Part shown: in pieces, positions 1 to 11,109 of the stretch
Numbering within the stretch: the stretch's first letter is position 1
Layout: each line of letters starts with the position of its first letter
Assembly (NCBI GenBank): GCA_037043455.1
Contig: JAWPHD010001345.1
Coordinates: forward strand, 124,001-188,000
DNA length: 64,000 nucleotides
DNA from: Cyrtodaria siliqua
Taxonomy: Eukaryota; Mollusca; Bivalvia; Adapedonta; Hiatellidae
Direction of reading: 5' to 3'
Translations under genes and position numbers: made by a program
Notes under the pieces: model-generated
The model's database searches: none
What the model saw: the letters and a program-made list of their open reading frames with translations, nothing else
What the model was told of the DNA's origin: nothing

Positions 1-2176
1 AACATGTGTTGATGTTAACGCAATATAACAATAGTTGTTAAACATGTATTGATGTTAACGGAATATAACATTAGATGTTAAAAATGTGTTGATGTTAACG
101 GAATATAAGAATAGTTGTTAAACATGTGTTGATGTTAACGGAATATAACAATAGTTGTTATACATGGGTTGGTGTTAACGGAATATAACAATAGTTGTTA
201 TACATGTGTTGATGTTAACGGAATATAACAATAGTTGTTATACATGTGTTGATGCTAACGGGAATACAACAATAGTTGTTAAACATGTGTTGATGTTAAC
301 GGAATATAACAATTGTTGTTAAACTTGTGTTGATGTTAACGGGAATACAACAATAGTTGTTAAACATGTGTTGATGTTAACGGAATATAACAATAGTTGT
401 TAAACTTGTGTTGATGTTAACGGAATATAACAATAGTTGTTATACATGTGTTGATGTTAACGGGAATACAACAATAGTTGTTATACATGTGTTGATGTTA
501 ACGGAATATAACAATAGTTGTTATACATGTGTTGATGTTAACGGAATATAACAATAGTTGTTATACATATGTTGGTGTTAACGGAATATAACAATAGTTG
601 TTAAACTTGTGTTGATGTTAACGGAATATAACAATAGTTGTTATACATGTGTTTGTGTTAACGGAATATAACAATAGTTGTTAAACTTGTGTTGATGTTA
701 ACGGGAATATAACAATAGTTGTTAAACTTGTGTTGATGTTAACGGAATATACCAATAGTTGTTAAACATGTGTTGATGTTAACGGAATATAACAATAGTT
801 GTTAAACTTGTGTTGATGTTAACGGCAATACAACAATAGCTGTTAAACATGTGTTGATGTTAACGGAATATAACAATAGTTGTTAAACTTGTGTTGATGT
901 TAACGGAATATAACAATAGATCTTATACATGTGTTGATGTTAACGGGAATACAACAATAGTTGTTATACATGTGTTGATGTTAACGGAATATAACAATAG
1001 TTGTTAAACATGTGTTGATGTTAACGGAATATAACAATAGTTGTTATACATGTGTTGGTGTTAACGGAATATAACAATAGTTGTTATACATGTGTTGGTG
1101 TTAACGGAATATAACAATAGTTGTTAAACTTGTGTTGGTGTTAACGGAATATAACAATAGTTGTTAAACTTGTGTTGATGTTAACGGGAATACAACAATA
1201 GTTGTTAAACATGTGTTGATGTTAACGAAATATAACAATAGTTGTTATACATGTGTTGATGTTAACGGAATATAACAATAGTTGTTATACATGTGTTGGT
1301 GTTAACGGAATATAACAATAGTTGTTATACATGTGTTGGTGTTAACGGAATATAACAACAGTTGTTAAACTTGTGTTGGTGTTAACGGAATATAACAATA
1401 GTTGTTATACATGTGTTGATGTTAACGGAAATACAACAATAGTTGTTAAACTTGTGTTGATGTTAACGAAATATAACAATAGTTGTTATACATGTGTTGA
1501 TGTTAACGGGAATACAACAATAGTTGTTATACATGTGTTGATGTTAACGGAATATAACAATAGTTGTTATACATGTGTTGATGCTAACGGGAATACAACA
1601 ATAGTTATTAAACATGTGTTGATGTTAACGGAATATAACAATAGTTGTTAAACTTGTGTTGATGTTAACGAAATATAACAATAGTTGTTATACATGTGTT
1701 GATGTTAACGGAATATAACAATAGTTGTTAAACATGTGTTGATGTTAACGGGAATATACCAGTAGTTGTTATACATGTGTTGATGTTAACGGGAATACAA
1801 CAATAGTTGTTATACATGTGTTGATGTTAACGGAATATAACAATAGTTGTTATACATGTGTTGATGTTAACGGGAATACAACAATAGTTGTTATACATGT
1901 GTTGATGTTAACGGGAATATAACAATAGTTGTTAAACATGTGTCGGTGTTAACGGTAATACAACAATAGTTGTTATACATGTGTTGATGTTAACGGAATA
2001 TAACAATAGTTGTTATACATGTGTTGATGTTAACGGAATATAACAATAGTTGTTATACATGTGTTGATGTTAACGGAATATAACAATAATTGTTATACAT
2101 GTGTTGATGTTAACGGAAATACAACAATAGTTGTTAAACATGTGTTTATGTTAACGGAATATAATAATAGTTGTTA
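1..2176. repeat. Satellite array, 40-bp unit, about 54 copies
   Basis: A head-to-tail array of a 40-bp unit that contains GATGTTAACG, GAATATAACA and ATAGTTGTTA. A 41-bp variant with CGGGAATACAAC is interspersed. The unit carries a short dyad (AACAA-TAG-TTGTT) and an HpaI-like GTTAAC. Copies differ by a few substitutions (ATG/TTG, GATG/GGTG). Open frames through the array are by-products of the repeat and not genes. The array starts before the window and stops exactly where a PLE fragment begins. Confidence 0.97.
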
Positions 2177-2962
2177 ACAAACAAAGATAGTATGAAAATG
2201 GGCATGACCAAGAATCTTACGAAGTTTGTAAATCACGTCACTATAAAAGTCAGGTTGTGATAGTCGCAGACGAGTTCTTAAATTACTTTTATATTTGGAA
2301 AGAAGATCAGGGTTACGATAATAAAATTTTGCAAAGGTTTTAAGAAGTTTATGGTAACGATAGCCCTGATAGAGTAGCTTTTTAGTTATACAAAGACCTC
2401 AACTCGAGTACAAGCTCTAGAAAAACGAATAAGTTGAGACACATAGACCCATAAGAAATTGCTCGGGGAACATTCCCATCTAAATGGGGATAATTAACAA
2501 TATCAAAATTAGAATCATCTCTCTTGTCATAGATTTTACTAATTATTTCACCATTTTCAACAGAGAGATGTAAATCTAGAAAAGAGAAATATTAGCTTTG
2601 TTAAGCTGAATGTCTTTAGGATATATATGATTAACCATAGTGGAAAAGAAAGGGTTGTCAATGTTCAATATGTCATTCAGATACCGAAAGGTGTCATTAA
2701 AGGCTTCAATAACATCTGCCTGGGTATCTGGTGAAACACTCAACATGAAATCTCTTTCATAGCAATATAAAAACAAATCTGCGACAAGGAGTACACAGTT
2801 CGTACCAATAGGGATACCAACAATTTGTCTATAAACGGTAGTTCCATACCTGACGAAAATGTTATCTAATAAAATAATAAGTGATTCACAAACTTCATGG
2901 CAATTCTACATAGTGTAATTGTCCAAATTGCCTGAGTAAAAAACGCTTTAACAACACGTTTT
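2177..2962 (-). pseudogene. Penelope-like reverse transcriptase fragment (copy 1)
   Basis: Diverged minus-strand piece of the same RT seen at 12.1-14.0, 35.6-37.7 and 52.7-55.3 kb. The region 2576-2776 translates to the segment around the catalytic YLND (YLDD in the copy at 36.5-36.9 kb), and the flanking DNA can be followed alongside the other copies. Frameshifts and stops break it and both ends are truncated. It lies between the 40-bp satellite and an LTR retrotransposon. The assignment rests on similarity to the better copies in this window. Confidence 0.8.
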
Positions 2963-3108
2963 AACAAACATAACTGAAACCAATAAACATTGCCCACTTA
3001 AGGAGGTTGGCTGGGAAAGGACGTAGTGATGAGGATTGTTTTTAATTCATATTTAAAGCTTCTTTGGTATAATTTAGATTCAAAATTATCTAAAAAAGGC
3101 TAGGTCAC

Positions 3109-3434
3109 TATAGGAGTATGGACAGATATAGTATACTGCGCCTTATAATATGATCATAGTTACTTCCCTTTGATACGCATACGACATTTGCAGTCTAAAG
3201 TTATGAAAGAAAGAAGCGGACACTCTAAGCGTTAATTTGAGGTAGTTTCTGGATTATACCTAATTATAACAGTTAATACCAGTCTGAAATTTAACCGATT
3301 GTTTATTTGTCATAACAATATTACATCTACCCTTGTCAATGTTTGCAAGTGTATTATTCCTTTCTGTATTTTCAGACCGTGTTCATTGTGTTCAAATAAA
3401 GATCAACAAATAGACCACGTTCTTATTTATGAAC
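3109..3434 (+). repeat. 5' LTR
   Basis: Matches 8498-8823 almost base for base over about 326 bp. Visible differences include CAGATATA versus CAGGTATA, GCGCC versus GCCCC, ACACTC versus ACATTC and TAGTTTC versus TAGCTTC. It contains AATAAAG near its 3' end (a likely polyadenylation signal). The exact 3' border is uncertain by about 5 bp. Confidence 0.9.
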
Positions 3435-3460
3435 ACGGTCTCAGCAGCGAGTAATCGAGA

Positions 3461-4399
3461 ATGCCAGCCGTTCCATGACCAATTCCTGGGTGCGAATTCA
3501 CAACAGATGACCTCGATGCAGCAATCGTTGCAGCCCTGATCACGGCACACTCAAGGACTCATGCCGTGCCTGCCCCGACACCTATACCTACCGCAAGAGT
3601 AGAAAAAGTCAAGAGACCATCAATTCGCGCTGCAGGCACAAGTGAAGAATGGTCTTACTTCATGTCACGGTGGTCGGACTATGTTGGCGCTACGAAGATC
3701 GATGGCCGCGATAAGGTCATACAACTGCTTGAATGCTGCGATGAACCACTACGCAAAGACCTCACCCGGACAGCAGGCGGTAGCCTCGCGGACAAAGTTG
3801 AAGCAGATGTACTAGCTGCCATACGTAAACTTGCCGTACGCGAAGAAAACACAATGGTTGCAAGAGTAACATTACATAAAATGCGCCAGGATCGGGATGA
3901 GACCATAAGATGTTTCGGTGCGCGGCTTCGCGGACAAGCGGACATATGTAAATTTGTAGTTAAGTGCCCTGGATGCAGTGGAAACGTTAACTACACAGAA
4001 CAAATAATGCGTGATGTGTTAACTAAAGGCATTGCAGATCCGGAAATTCAGATGGACCTGTTAGGCAACAGAAATCAAGACATGACACTCGAAGAGGTGT
4101 TTCAGTTCATTGAGGCGAAAGAGGCAGGAAAGAGATCTGCATCCAGACTTCTTGACACCCATGCTGTGGAAGCTGCAAGCAGTTCCTATAGAAAGAACAA
4201 GAGTAATAATCTGAAAGACAAAGCAGAAACTTGTGGTTATTGTGGAAAAAGAGGCCACGGCACAAGTGCACCAGCTGGCGTTCGCCGCAATGAATGCCCA
4301 GCTTACGGCCACCTTTGTGGACTTTGCAACAAACAAAACCACTTGGAACATGTTTGTCGTAGCAGGAACAAAAGCCAAGAACACCAACACACTGTCTGA
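3461..4399 (+). pseudogene. gag: gag polyprotein, premature stop
   Basis: Capsid/nucleocapsid precursor of the LTR element. The long open part starts at 3566. The same frame extends upstream to an ATG at 3461 and is interrupted only by a TGA at 3476-3478, the sixth codon, so 3461 is the likely ancestral start. The body is a retrotransposon-gag-like helical region. Near the C-terminus there are Cys/His clusters beginning CGYCGKRGHG and CGLCNKQNH, which fit zinc-knuckle RNA binding, although the spacing is not a textbook CX2CX4HX4C. The next coding segment (protease) lies in the +1 frame relative to gag. Confidence 0.85.
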
Positions 4400-5192
4400 A
4401 AGTGCCGCTACATTTGATGCGTTATGCTCTATCTCTGATGTGGTTAAAACATTTGATGATTCATGTATGATAAGTGAACACAGCTATGATCGTTCACTAG
4501 GCATTGACCATCATATTCACGATCAGCTCTCGGACACTTGGGTCAAGCAGAGATCTAAATCCCAACCTTTTATTGATGTTGTAGCTAGTGTCTTACCTGA
4601 GGACTACACGGCTCTCGGTTTTCATTTGAACACTAAGAGCCGTCAAATTTCAGCGGTCCTACCTGCCATGGCCGATACTGGGTGCCAAAGCTGTCTCGCA
4701 GGGCTCAAGGTCATACGTCATACGTCGCTTAGGTCTCAAAGAATCTGACCTCATCCCTGTAACCATGCAGATGCACACAGCCACCAATCTTGGCATCAAG
4801 ATTCTTGGCGCTACGGTTCTTCGCTTGGGTGCTCAGAATAAAACGGGGGCCGGGACCGCTGAAACTAGGCAAATGACGTATGTCACAGATGCTTCAGATA
4901 AACTATTCCTCAGTAGGGGGGCATGCACTGACTTGGGCATCATTCCTGACACCTTCCCCACAGTAGGGTCCGCCGTGATAGGGTCCGAATCTGTCCAGGC
5001 GCCTGACTGTAACTCATCCATTCCAGAACACTCAGAGTTATGTAACTGCCCTAGACGCCAACAACCCCCTCCTTCCCCAGTTAACATGCCACTCCCAGGG
5101 ACGGAAGAAAACCTCCCACGTTTAAAGGCCTTCTTACAAACTATTACAAATCTAGTACTTTCAATACCTGTGAGCACCAGCCCCTACCTTTA
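4400..5192 (+). pseudogene. Retropepsin-type protease region, frameshifted
   Basis: Aspartic protease segment between gag and RT. A DTG catalytic triplet (context MADTGCQS) is encoded at about 4668-4691. Shortly after it, the 7-mer CATACGT occurs twice in tandem (4712-4725). This tandem duplication shifts the frame, and coding similarity resumes one frame over (4765 onward). A second shift around 5130-5150 returns to the frame of the RT. The protease is therefore inactive as it stands. The gag-to-protease frame change could be programmed +1 frameshifting or another lesion; sequence alone does not decide. Confidence 0.75.
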
Positions 5193-8138
5193 ATGGATGC
5201 ACCCCCCATGAAATTAATGGTCGATCCCAATGCTGTACCAGTGGCCCACCACACACCAATCCCTGTACCCATTCATTGGCGGGATAAGGTAAAAGCTGGA
5301 TTAGACCAGGACGTATGCCTAGGCGTCATGGAACCAGTCCCAATTGGTGAACCAGTCACATGGTGCCATAGGATGGTCGTCTGTGCTAAGAAAAATGGAG
5401 AGCCTAGGCGCACAGTGGACTTCCAGGCGCTCAACGTTCATGCAGCACGTGAGACGCACCACACACTCTCCCTTTTTCACCAAGCGCGCTCCATCCCCCA
5501 AGGTAAAAAGAAAACCGTCTTTGATGCCTGGAATGGCTATCATAGCGTACCCATTCGACAGGAGGACAGGCACCTCACTACCTTCATTACGCCTTGGGGA
5601 CGCTACCGTTACAAAACAGCCCCGCAAGGATACATAGCTTCTGGCGACGGATACACTCGACGATACGACGAGCTTATTTCAGATGTCCCCAATAAAACCA
5701 AATGCGTAGACGACGTTCTGTTGTGGTCTGACTCTATCGAGGAAAGTTTCTTTCAGGCAGTAAAATGGCTTGACCTGTGCGGCCGCAATGGCATCACCTT
5801 AAATCCACAGAAATTTGTGTTTGCGGCAGACACGGTTGAGTTTGCTGGGTTTGAGATAACCCCCGATACAGTCCGCCCTTGTCGCAGATACCTTCATGCG
5901 ATATTAGACTTCCCAACTCCAAAGAACATCACGGATGTTCGCTCTTGGTTTGGCCTGGTCAACCAGGTTGCATATGCATTTAGCATGACTGAGAAGATGC
6001 TCCCTTTCCGTGGATTACTGAAACAAAACACACCCTTCCAATGGAACAATGAACTAGACATTTTGTTCGAAGATTCGAAACATGTCATTGCACGTGAAAT
6101 TGAGAAGGGAGTGCAAATCTTTGACTCAAACAAACCTACATGTCTGGCAACAGATTGGTCCAAAGATGGTATCGGCTTCTGGCTATTACAGAAACATTGC
6201 TCCTGTGGCAAATCAGAACCGTTTTGTTGCAAAGATGGATGGAAGGTTACACTCGTAGGTAGCCGCTTTACCCACGCCGCTGAATCCCGGTATGCTGCCA
6301 TTGAAGGCGAGGCGTTGGCCGTAGTTGACGCCCTTGATAAGGCCAGGTATTTCGTTCTGGGTTGCACTGATCTGGTGGTTGCAGTTGATCATAAACCACT
6401 CCTGAAACTCTTTGGAGACAGGTCGTTTGAGAATATCTCCAACTCACGGCTATTGAATCTTAAAGAGAAAACTCTCCGGTACAGATTCCGCATGGTCCAC
6501 ATTCCAGGTGCTAAACACCGGGCCACGGATAGCATATCTCGTCATCCTACTGGTGACCCTGAAAAGCTACTATTGACAGACGACATAGCCCAGATACAGA
6601 CCTCCTTGGCTACAATTACACATTGTCCCTTCATTTTGAACGGACTCCGTTTCCCAGCTTCTGACGCTCCCATTGAAGATCCATCCTTCGTTTCAGCAGT
6701 GGCTTCCTTGAACTCTCTAAACCTCAAATCTGTAACCTGGGACAGAGTTCGAACAGCTACATCCGGTGATGATAATATGCAAGCCCTTCTACAACTTATT
6801 GAGTCTGGTCTGCCAGACACTCGAAATGGGTTTCCTATGGCATTACAGGAATATTTTCAGTTCCGAGACAGTCTTCACACTGCTGATGGTGTTATCCTAT
6901 ACAAGGACCGTATAGTAATTCCACCTTCACTTAGACAAGACGTTCTTGCCTCCCTTCATTCCGCCCATCAAGGGGTCACAGCGATGACCTCGCGAGCAGA
7001 ATCTTCGGTGTTTTGGCCAGGAATAACGCCTGCCATTTCCGCCTTACGGGCTTTGTGCCAGCATTGCAACCGTATTGCCCCGTCTAATCCTAGTGCACCG
7101 CCCACGCCACTAGCGAACACAGAATACCCATTCCAATGTGTATGTGCTGACTATTTCTCTTACAAAGGCTGCAACTATTTGGTGGTGGTAGACCGTTACT
7201 CGAACTGGCCAATTGTTGAACGCGCCCATGGAGGTGCACAGGGCTTAATAGAGTGCCTGCGCCACACATTCGTGACCTTCGGTATCCCCGACGAGCTATC
7301 CTCAGACGGTGGTCCTGAATTCACATCTGTTGCCACACGCCAATTCCTTAAGGACTGGGGAGTTCACCATCGTCTATCATCAGTTGCCTTCCCCCACAGC
7401 AACTGTCGTGCAGAGGTTGGCGTAAAGACTGTCAAACGCCTACTCATGGACAACACAAACCCAGATGGCAGTCTCGAGACGGATTCATTCCAACGTGCTA
7501 TATTACAATACCGGAATACCCCAGACAGAGACACTAAACTGTCGCCAGCCATGTGCGTTTTTGGCCGACCGATACGTGACTTTATCCCAATACCACCTGG
7601 TAGATACCAGCCCCATAATACATGGCGTGAGACCCTCTTAGCAAGAGAAGAAGCCCTCCGAAAACGCCACATGGCGTCTGCTGAAAGACTGTCAGAGCAC
7701 ACTAAGAGGCTCGCACCACTTGTCGTAGGGGACCATGTCCGTATTCAGAACCAAGTTGGACCACACCCACTTAAATGGGACAAAACTGGGATCGTGATAG
7801 AAGTACGACAGTTCGACCAATATGTAGTTAGAATGGATGGCTCAGGCCGGGTCACACTTCGGAACAGAAAATTCCTTAGAAAGTATGTCCCGGTGTACCC
7901 ATCCCCGCAACGTATTACAATTGACAAAGACATTATCACCTCCCAGTCCATTCTTCCCGATCCTGCTTATAAAGCCCAACTCGAACCCCAGCCACGTCCT
8001 TCAACTCAGCCATACGCAGATCTGCACAAGCCACCTGAACCTAGCAGTCCCCCAATGTCTACCCCTTATGTACAGCCACCTCCCAGTAATGACAATTGTG
8101 AGGGCACGCCTTCAAAACAGCCACCTTCTACCATTTAG
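5193..8138 (+). CDS. pol: Pol: reverse transcriptase, RNase H, integrase
   Basis: A 981-residue open frame. The RT core runs from about residue 40 to 230, with the catalytic box CVDD at 171-174 (most gypsy RTs have Y/FVDD). RNase H follows at about 310-450 (ATDWSKD, later [11 protein letters not shown] and VDHKPL). The integrase has an H2C2 zinc-binding module (HSAH ... CQHC, about 590-625) and a catalytic triad D653, D705, E741 with exactly 35 residues between the last two. The C-terminal tail is Pro-rich (after about residue 915). The first ATG is used as the start, but the protein would normally be released from a gag-pol precursor, so the true N-terminus probably lies upstream in the shifted protease frame. 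Every catalytic residue that I can identify is present. Confidence 0.93.
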   Translation: MDAPPMKLMVDPNAVPVAHHTPIPVPIHWRDKVKAGLDQDVCLGVMEPVPIGEPVTWCHRMVVCAKKNGEPRRTVDFQALNVHAARETHHTLSLFHQARSIPQGKKKTVFDAWNGYHSVPIRQEDRHLTTFITPWGRYRYKTAPQGYIASGDGYTRRYDELISDVPNKTKCVDDVLLWSDSIEESFFQAVKWLDLCGRNGITLNPQKFVFAADTVEFAGFEITPDTVRPCRRYLHAILDFPTPKNITDVRSWFGLVNQVAYAFSMTEKMLPFRGLLKQNTPFQWNNELDILFEDSKHVIAREIEKGVQIFDSNKPTCLATDWSKDGIGFWLLQKHCSCGKSEPFCCKDGWKVTLVGSRFTHAAESRYAAIEGEALAVVDALDKARYFVLGCTDLVVAVDHKPLLKLFGDRSFENISNSRLLNLKEKTLRYRFRMVHIPGAKHRATDSISRHPTGDPEKLLLTDDIAQIQTSLATITHCPFILNGLRFPASDAPIEDPSFVSAVASLNSLNLKSVTWDRVRTATSGDDNMQALLQLIESGLPDTRNGFPMALQEYFQFRDSLHTADGVILYKDRIVIPPSLRQDVLASLHSAHQGVTAMTSRAESSVFWPGITPAISALRALCQHCNRIAPSNPSAPPTPLANTEYPFQCVCADYFSYKGCNYLVVVDRYSNWPIVERAHGGAQGLIECLRHTFVTFGIPDELSSDGGPEFTSVATRQFLKDWGVHHRLSSVAFPHSNCRAEVGVKTVKRLLMDNTNPDGSLETDSFQRAILQYRNTPDRDTKLSPAMCVFGRPIRDFIPIPPGRYQPHNTWRETLLAREEALRKRHMASAERLSEHTKRLAPLVVGDHVRIQNQVGPHPLKWDKTGIVIEVRQFDQYVVRMDGSGRVTLRNRKFLRKYVPVYPSPQRITIDKDIITSQSILPDPAYKAQLEPQPRPSTQPYADLHKPPEPSSPPMSTPYVQPPPSNDNCEGTPSKQPPSTI

Positions 8139-8463
8139 GATCATTGAGGCAACCCGGCACCACCAACACCACCCACCCCGACCCCATTACCTCCTTCACC
8201 CCAGCCAGGTGACCGCGCCCCATCGACACCCCTTCGCCGCTCATGTCGCGCAACCAGGAGGCCTGTGTGGCAAAATGACTATGACATATAACCTTCCTGT
8301 TAGACCATTTTCCATTGTGACATACGTCATTTTAATTTCTCTAGTCACAGTTTAATTGTTTCGCTATAATTGTTTTTCATTGTTGAACAGTATGATTCAT
8401 ATTCAATCGTATTTTTGATTTATGCCAATGATTTCAGTCTTTGTGAAAAATGTTACAAAAGAC

Positions 8464-8497
8464 TTGGGGGGGTGGGGGGGTGGGGGGGGGGGGGAGA
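8464..8497 (+). other. Polypurine tract before the 3' LTR
   Basis: An almost uninterrupted G run ending GGGGAGA, immediately 5' of the 3' LTR. This is the expected place for plus-strand priming. It is much longer and more G-rich than usual and has probably expanded by slippage. Confidence 0.8.
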
Positions 8498-8823
8498 TAT
8501 AGGAGTATGGACAGGTATAGTATACTGCCCCTTATAATATGATCATAGTTACTTCCCTTTGATACGCATACGACATTTGCAGTCTAAAGTTATGAAAGAA
8601 AGAAGCGGACATTCTAAGCGTTAATTTGAGGTAGCTTCTGGATTATACCTAATTATAACAGTTAATACCAGTCTGAAATTTAACCGATTGTTTATTTGTC
8701 ATAACAATATTACATCTACCCTTGTCAATGTTTGCAAGTGTATTATTCCTTTCTGTATTTTCAGACCGTGTTCATTGTGTTCAAATAAAGATCAACAAAT
8801 AGACCACGTTCTTATTTAAGAAC
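8498..8823 (+). repeat. 3' LTR
   Basis: Partner of 3109-3434. It is followed by unrelated A+T-rich DNA. Similarity is lost after the shared GAAC. Confidence 0.9.
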
Positions 8824-9729
8824 GCTTTTTTACCCATTAGACGTCATTGAAGAAGGCACATATTTCTAACTTCAAAATTTCACTAAAAAGAGGAAAAATA
8901 TTGTCATTGAACATTTTCACAATTTACGTTTATTGAAAAACAACAATTAATTTTCAATTGCATATATACACATCTTTCATATCATACAAAAGAAATGGTA
9001 ATCCTCGTTCGTCTTTTTACTTTAAAAAGCAAACATATTTGGACCGTACCCAACCCACTTTTGTTTTTACCGAAAAAATAATTCAAGATAAAAAAAAATA
9101 TGTTCAAATGATCAACTTTTTTTAAAACTTGTATATGTCAAGGTCCTATGACATTTCTTTCAAAACAAGTAAAAAAATATATAGGTCACCAGGCTTCTAA
9201 TGATTTTTTGTTAAAAATTCTTTAAATTACACCCATTTTGGAGTCATTTTGACATTTTCAATGTAAAATACTGTACACACAATATTGACATGGAGATCGA
9301 AAATAAAATTAGCTCAGTATCTACTTTTATATTTGTATTCCACTACTGAAAAACAAAAATCTGATTTATTCTATAGCAAAAGGATAAATTCTACTCAGAG
9401 CTACCCATAACCCCTATTTTGTTGACAACTAAAAATGATAACAAATGACAGAAAAAATATGGGGGGAAAAAATTTGCTTAAAATTTGGTATGTTACCATC
9501 TTAAATCCTACATTATATCCATATCTACTAAAATGGAAAAAATGAAACAATTCTGTTGTCAAATAAAACTATGATTTAAAAAATAAAATGTTTAGACTTG
9601 AAGATGTCAAAACTTGCCCAGCCAACATCCTTAAGTGATATATGTTTAGATAAAAAGATTTCATTAACAAACAGTGATCATCTACTAAAATTGATCAATA
9701 CACTTAATGTTAACTTCGCCTTTAGTGAG
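8824..9729. other. A+T-rich DNA without recognised genes
   Basis: No coding sequence recognised. A 21-bp stretch near 9617-9637 (CCCAGCCAACATCCTTAAGTG) is the reverse complement, with one mismatch, of sequence at about 2996-3016, left of the LTR element. It probably belongs to a dispersed repeat. Confidence 0.6.
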
Positions 9730-9801
9730 GCCTCTATAGCCCAGTGGTAGAGCACTGGGCCCACAAGCGGAAGGTCGTGGGTTCAAACCCCGCCGGATGC
9801 T
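9730..9801 (+). pseudogene. tRNA-like sequence (degenerate tRNA or SINE head)
   Basis: Spacing fits a tRNA: acceptor 9730-9736, a D-arm with a pol III A-box (TAGCCCAGTGGTAGAGC), a seven-base anticodon loop 9760-9766 (would read CAC, Val), and a T-arm with perfect pairing (GTGGG / TTCAAAC / CCCGC) and a B-box. The anticodon stem (CTGGG/GCGGA) does not pair, position 33 is C instead of T, and the acceptor has two mismatches. This argues for a decayed tRNA or the 5' part of a tRNA-derived SINE. A protein reading of this stretch is spurious. Confidence 0.7.
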
Positions 9802-10840
9802 GGTCTCTCCATTATCATCTTTTATTTATTCATTGCTTATCATTCATTACCATTCGGCAAAAAACCACCTTCTCGGACCTCAAATTTGATTCACGAGTAG
9901 TTAGTACCTCACTGCTGACGATGTTAGGCCGACGTTCACTGAAAGAAGGGAAGCTGTAGACAGAAATTCGTTGGTTCTTCGTATGGCGCGTCTAAAGTAT
10001 GCAGTGGCCAGTAGCCTAATAGTGGCATAGTAGCTTGAATGGAGTACCATGGAGTACTAGGGGGAGGCTGTTTCACAGCAATAGACAATAACAGAAGACA
10101 TATCAGCAATGTCCCAGAAACAGTACAATCCGAAAGAAAAAAGAGAAAAATCAGGTGAACTGCGGGTGAACAGCGAGAGTCGTCTCAGAAACGGAATATA
10201 CAGCGAGGCTTCAGCAGAAAGTATGTCAGAACAGATCACCATCTAGTATGAGGGACAACAGCAGAGCTGGCGGAAGACGGAGTAAGGGGAGGCGAAAGAA
10301 AGGAGCAGATAAAAGGGGTTGAGAAGGTGGGCCAAAAAAAAAGAAGTTTCGCCTTTAAATGAACTTGATGTTACTGGAATTAGTGAGACAAGTAACCACA
10401 ACATTGTATCATTCTTAACTGATAAATTTTAAATTCCATTCCGTAGGGATCGAATGGTAAACGGTTGTGTCTCAGTAGAAAACAGCTCCCACGAAGGCAT
10501 GTTTAGTGGGAATAAATAAATACATAGCAAATATAAAACAAATCGAGTGAAAACAGTTGAAACAAATTCCGTAAACTCGAAAGTAAGCTCTTTATTTATT
10601 ATTGGATGGGCTATTACACCAACTGAAACATAATGTGTATTCGATCCCAAGCAATATAACCGACGTTTACAGTTTGTGCGTTATCACTACTAAGTAAACA
10701 ATGTCCAAAAGAAAATAGATGGAGCATCAGTGTGGATTCTGCAACATAATCTAATATCTCAAGTTCAAAGTTATGTTCTCAGTAACTGTATGTTTTTAAA
10801 TGATATTAAAAGAAAGTTTTGACAGTGATATATTATACAA
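9802..10840. other. No recognised gene; possible SINE body at the left
   Basis: The first 150-200 bp may be the tRNA-unrelated body of the SINE that begins at 9730. No second copy in the window confirms this. Short open frames at 10057-10242 and 10429-10650 show no family features. Confidence 0.4.
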
Positions 10841-10974
10841 TTATGGACTTTTCAGCTGTTATACATGATGTGATATGCACCAAAAAAATCATTATTGACC
10901 GAGGCGATAGCCGAGGTCAATAATGATTTTTTGGTACATATCAACATCATGTATAACAGCTGAAATGTCCATAA
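10841..10974. repeat. Long imperfect palindrome (MITE-like)
   Basis: Two arms of about 60 bp, from TTATGGAC...AATGATTTTTT-type sequence, fold around a short GCGATAGC-containing centre. TTATGGACTTTTCAGCTG at the left is matched by CAGCTGAAATGTCCATAA at the right, and TCATTATTGACC by GGTCAATAATGA. Arms are over 85% complementary by eye. No coding capacity. This is consistent with a non-autonomous foldback/MITE; flanking target duplication is not clear. Confidence 0.9.
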
Positions 10975-11000
10975 CTGTTTTATTATATAACCCTCAATTT

Positions 11001-11098
11001 ACAATTATATAAAACAGGTCAATATCAAAAAAACAATTATATAAAACAGGTCAATATCAAAAAAACAGGTCAATATCAAAAAAACAGGTCAATATCGC
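11001..11098. repeat. Short tandem repeat around CAGGTCAATATC
   Basis: Four units of AAAACAGGTCAATATC. The first two also share a preceding AATTATAT, which gives nested periods of about 33 and 18-19 bp. Confidence 0.85.
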
Positions 11099-11109
11099 TA
11101 GATATTTTT

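Larger units (their letters stand above)
3109..8823 (+). mobile_element. Ty3/gypsy-type LTR retrotransposon
   Basis: A near-complete element of about 5.7 kb: 5' LTR, gag, protease, RT-RNase H-integrase, G-rich polypurine tract, 3' LTR. The two LTRs (about 326 bp) differ at only a handful of sites, so the insertion is fairly young. Gag and protease are broken, but pol is one 981-residue open frame. The LTRs start TATAGGAG rather than TG. I could not see a clear target duplication, and no TGG-type primer-binding site follows the 5' LTR. There is no env-like frame after pol. Confidence 0.92.

Noticed and set aside
1373..1651. 92-codon open frame inside the 40-bp satellite
   Set aside because: The peptide is only the repeat unit translated. 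Other frames are equally arbitrary.
7837..8355. 172-codon Pro/His-rich frame overlapping the end of pol
   Set aside because: It lies in a different frame of the Pro-rich pol tail and has no features of env or any known retroelement protein.
9744..9959. 71-codon frame starting MVEHWAHKRKVVGSNPAG
   Set aside because: This is the translation of a tRNA/SINE sequence, a familiar annotation error.
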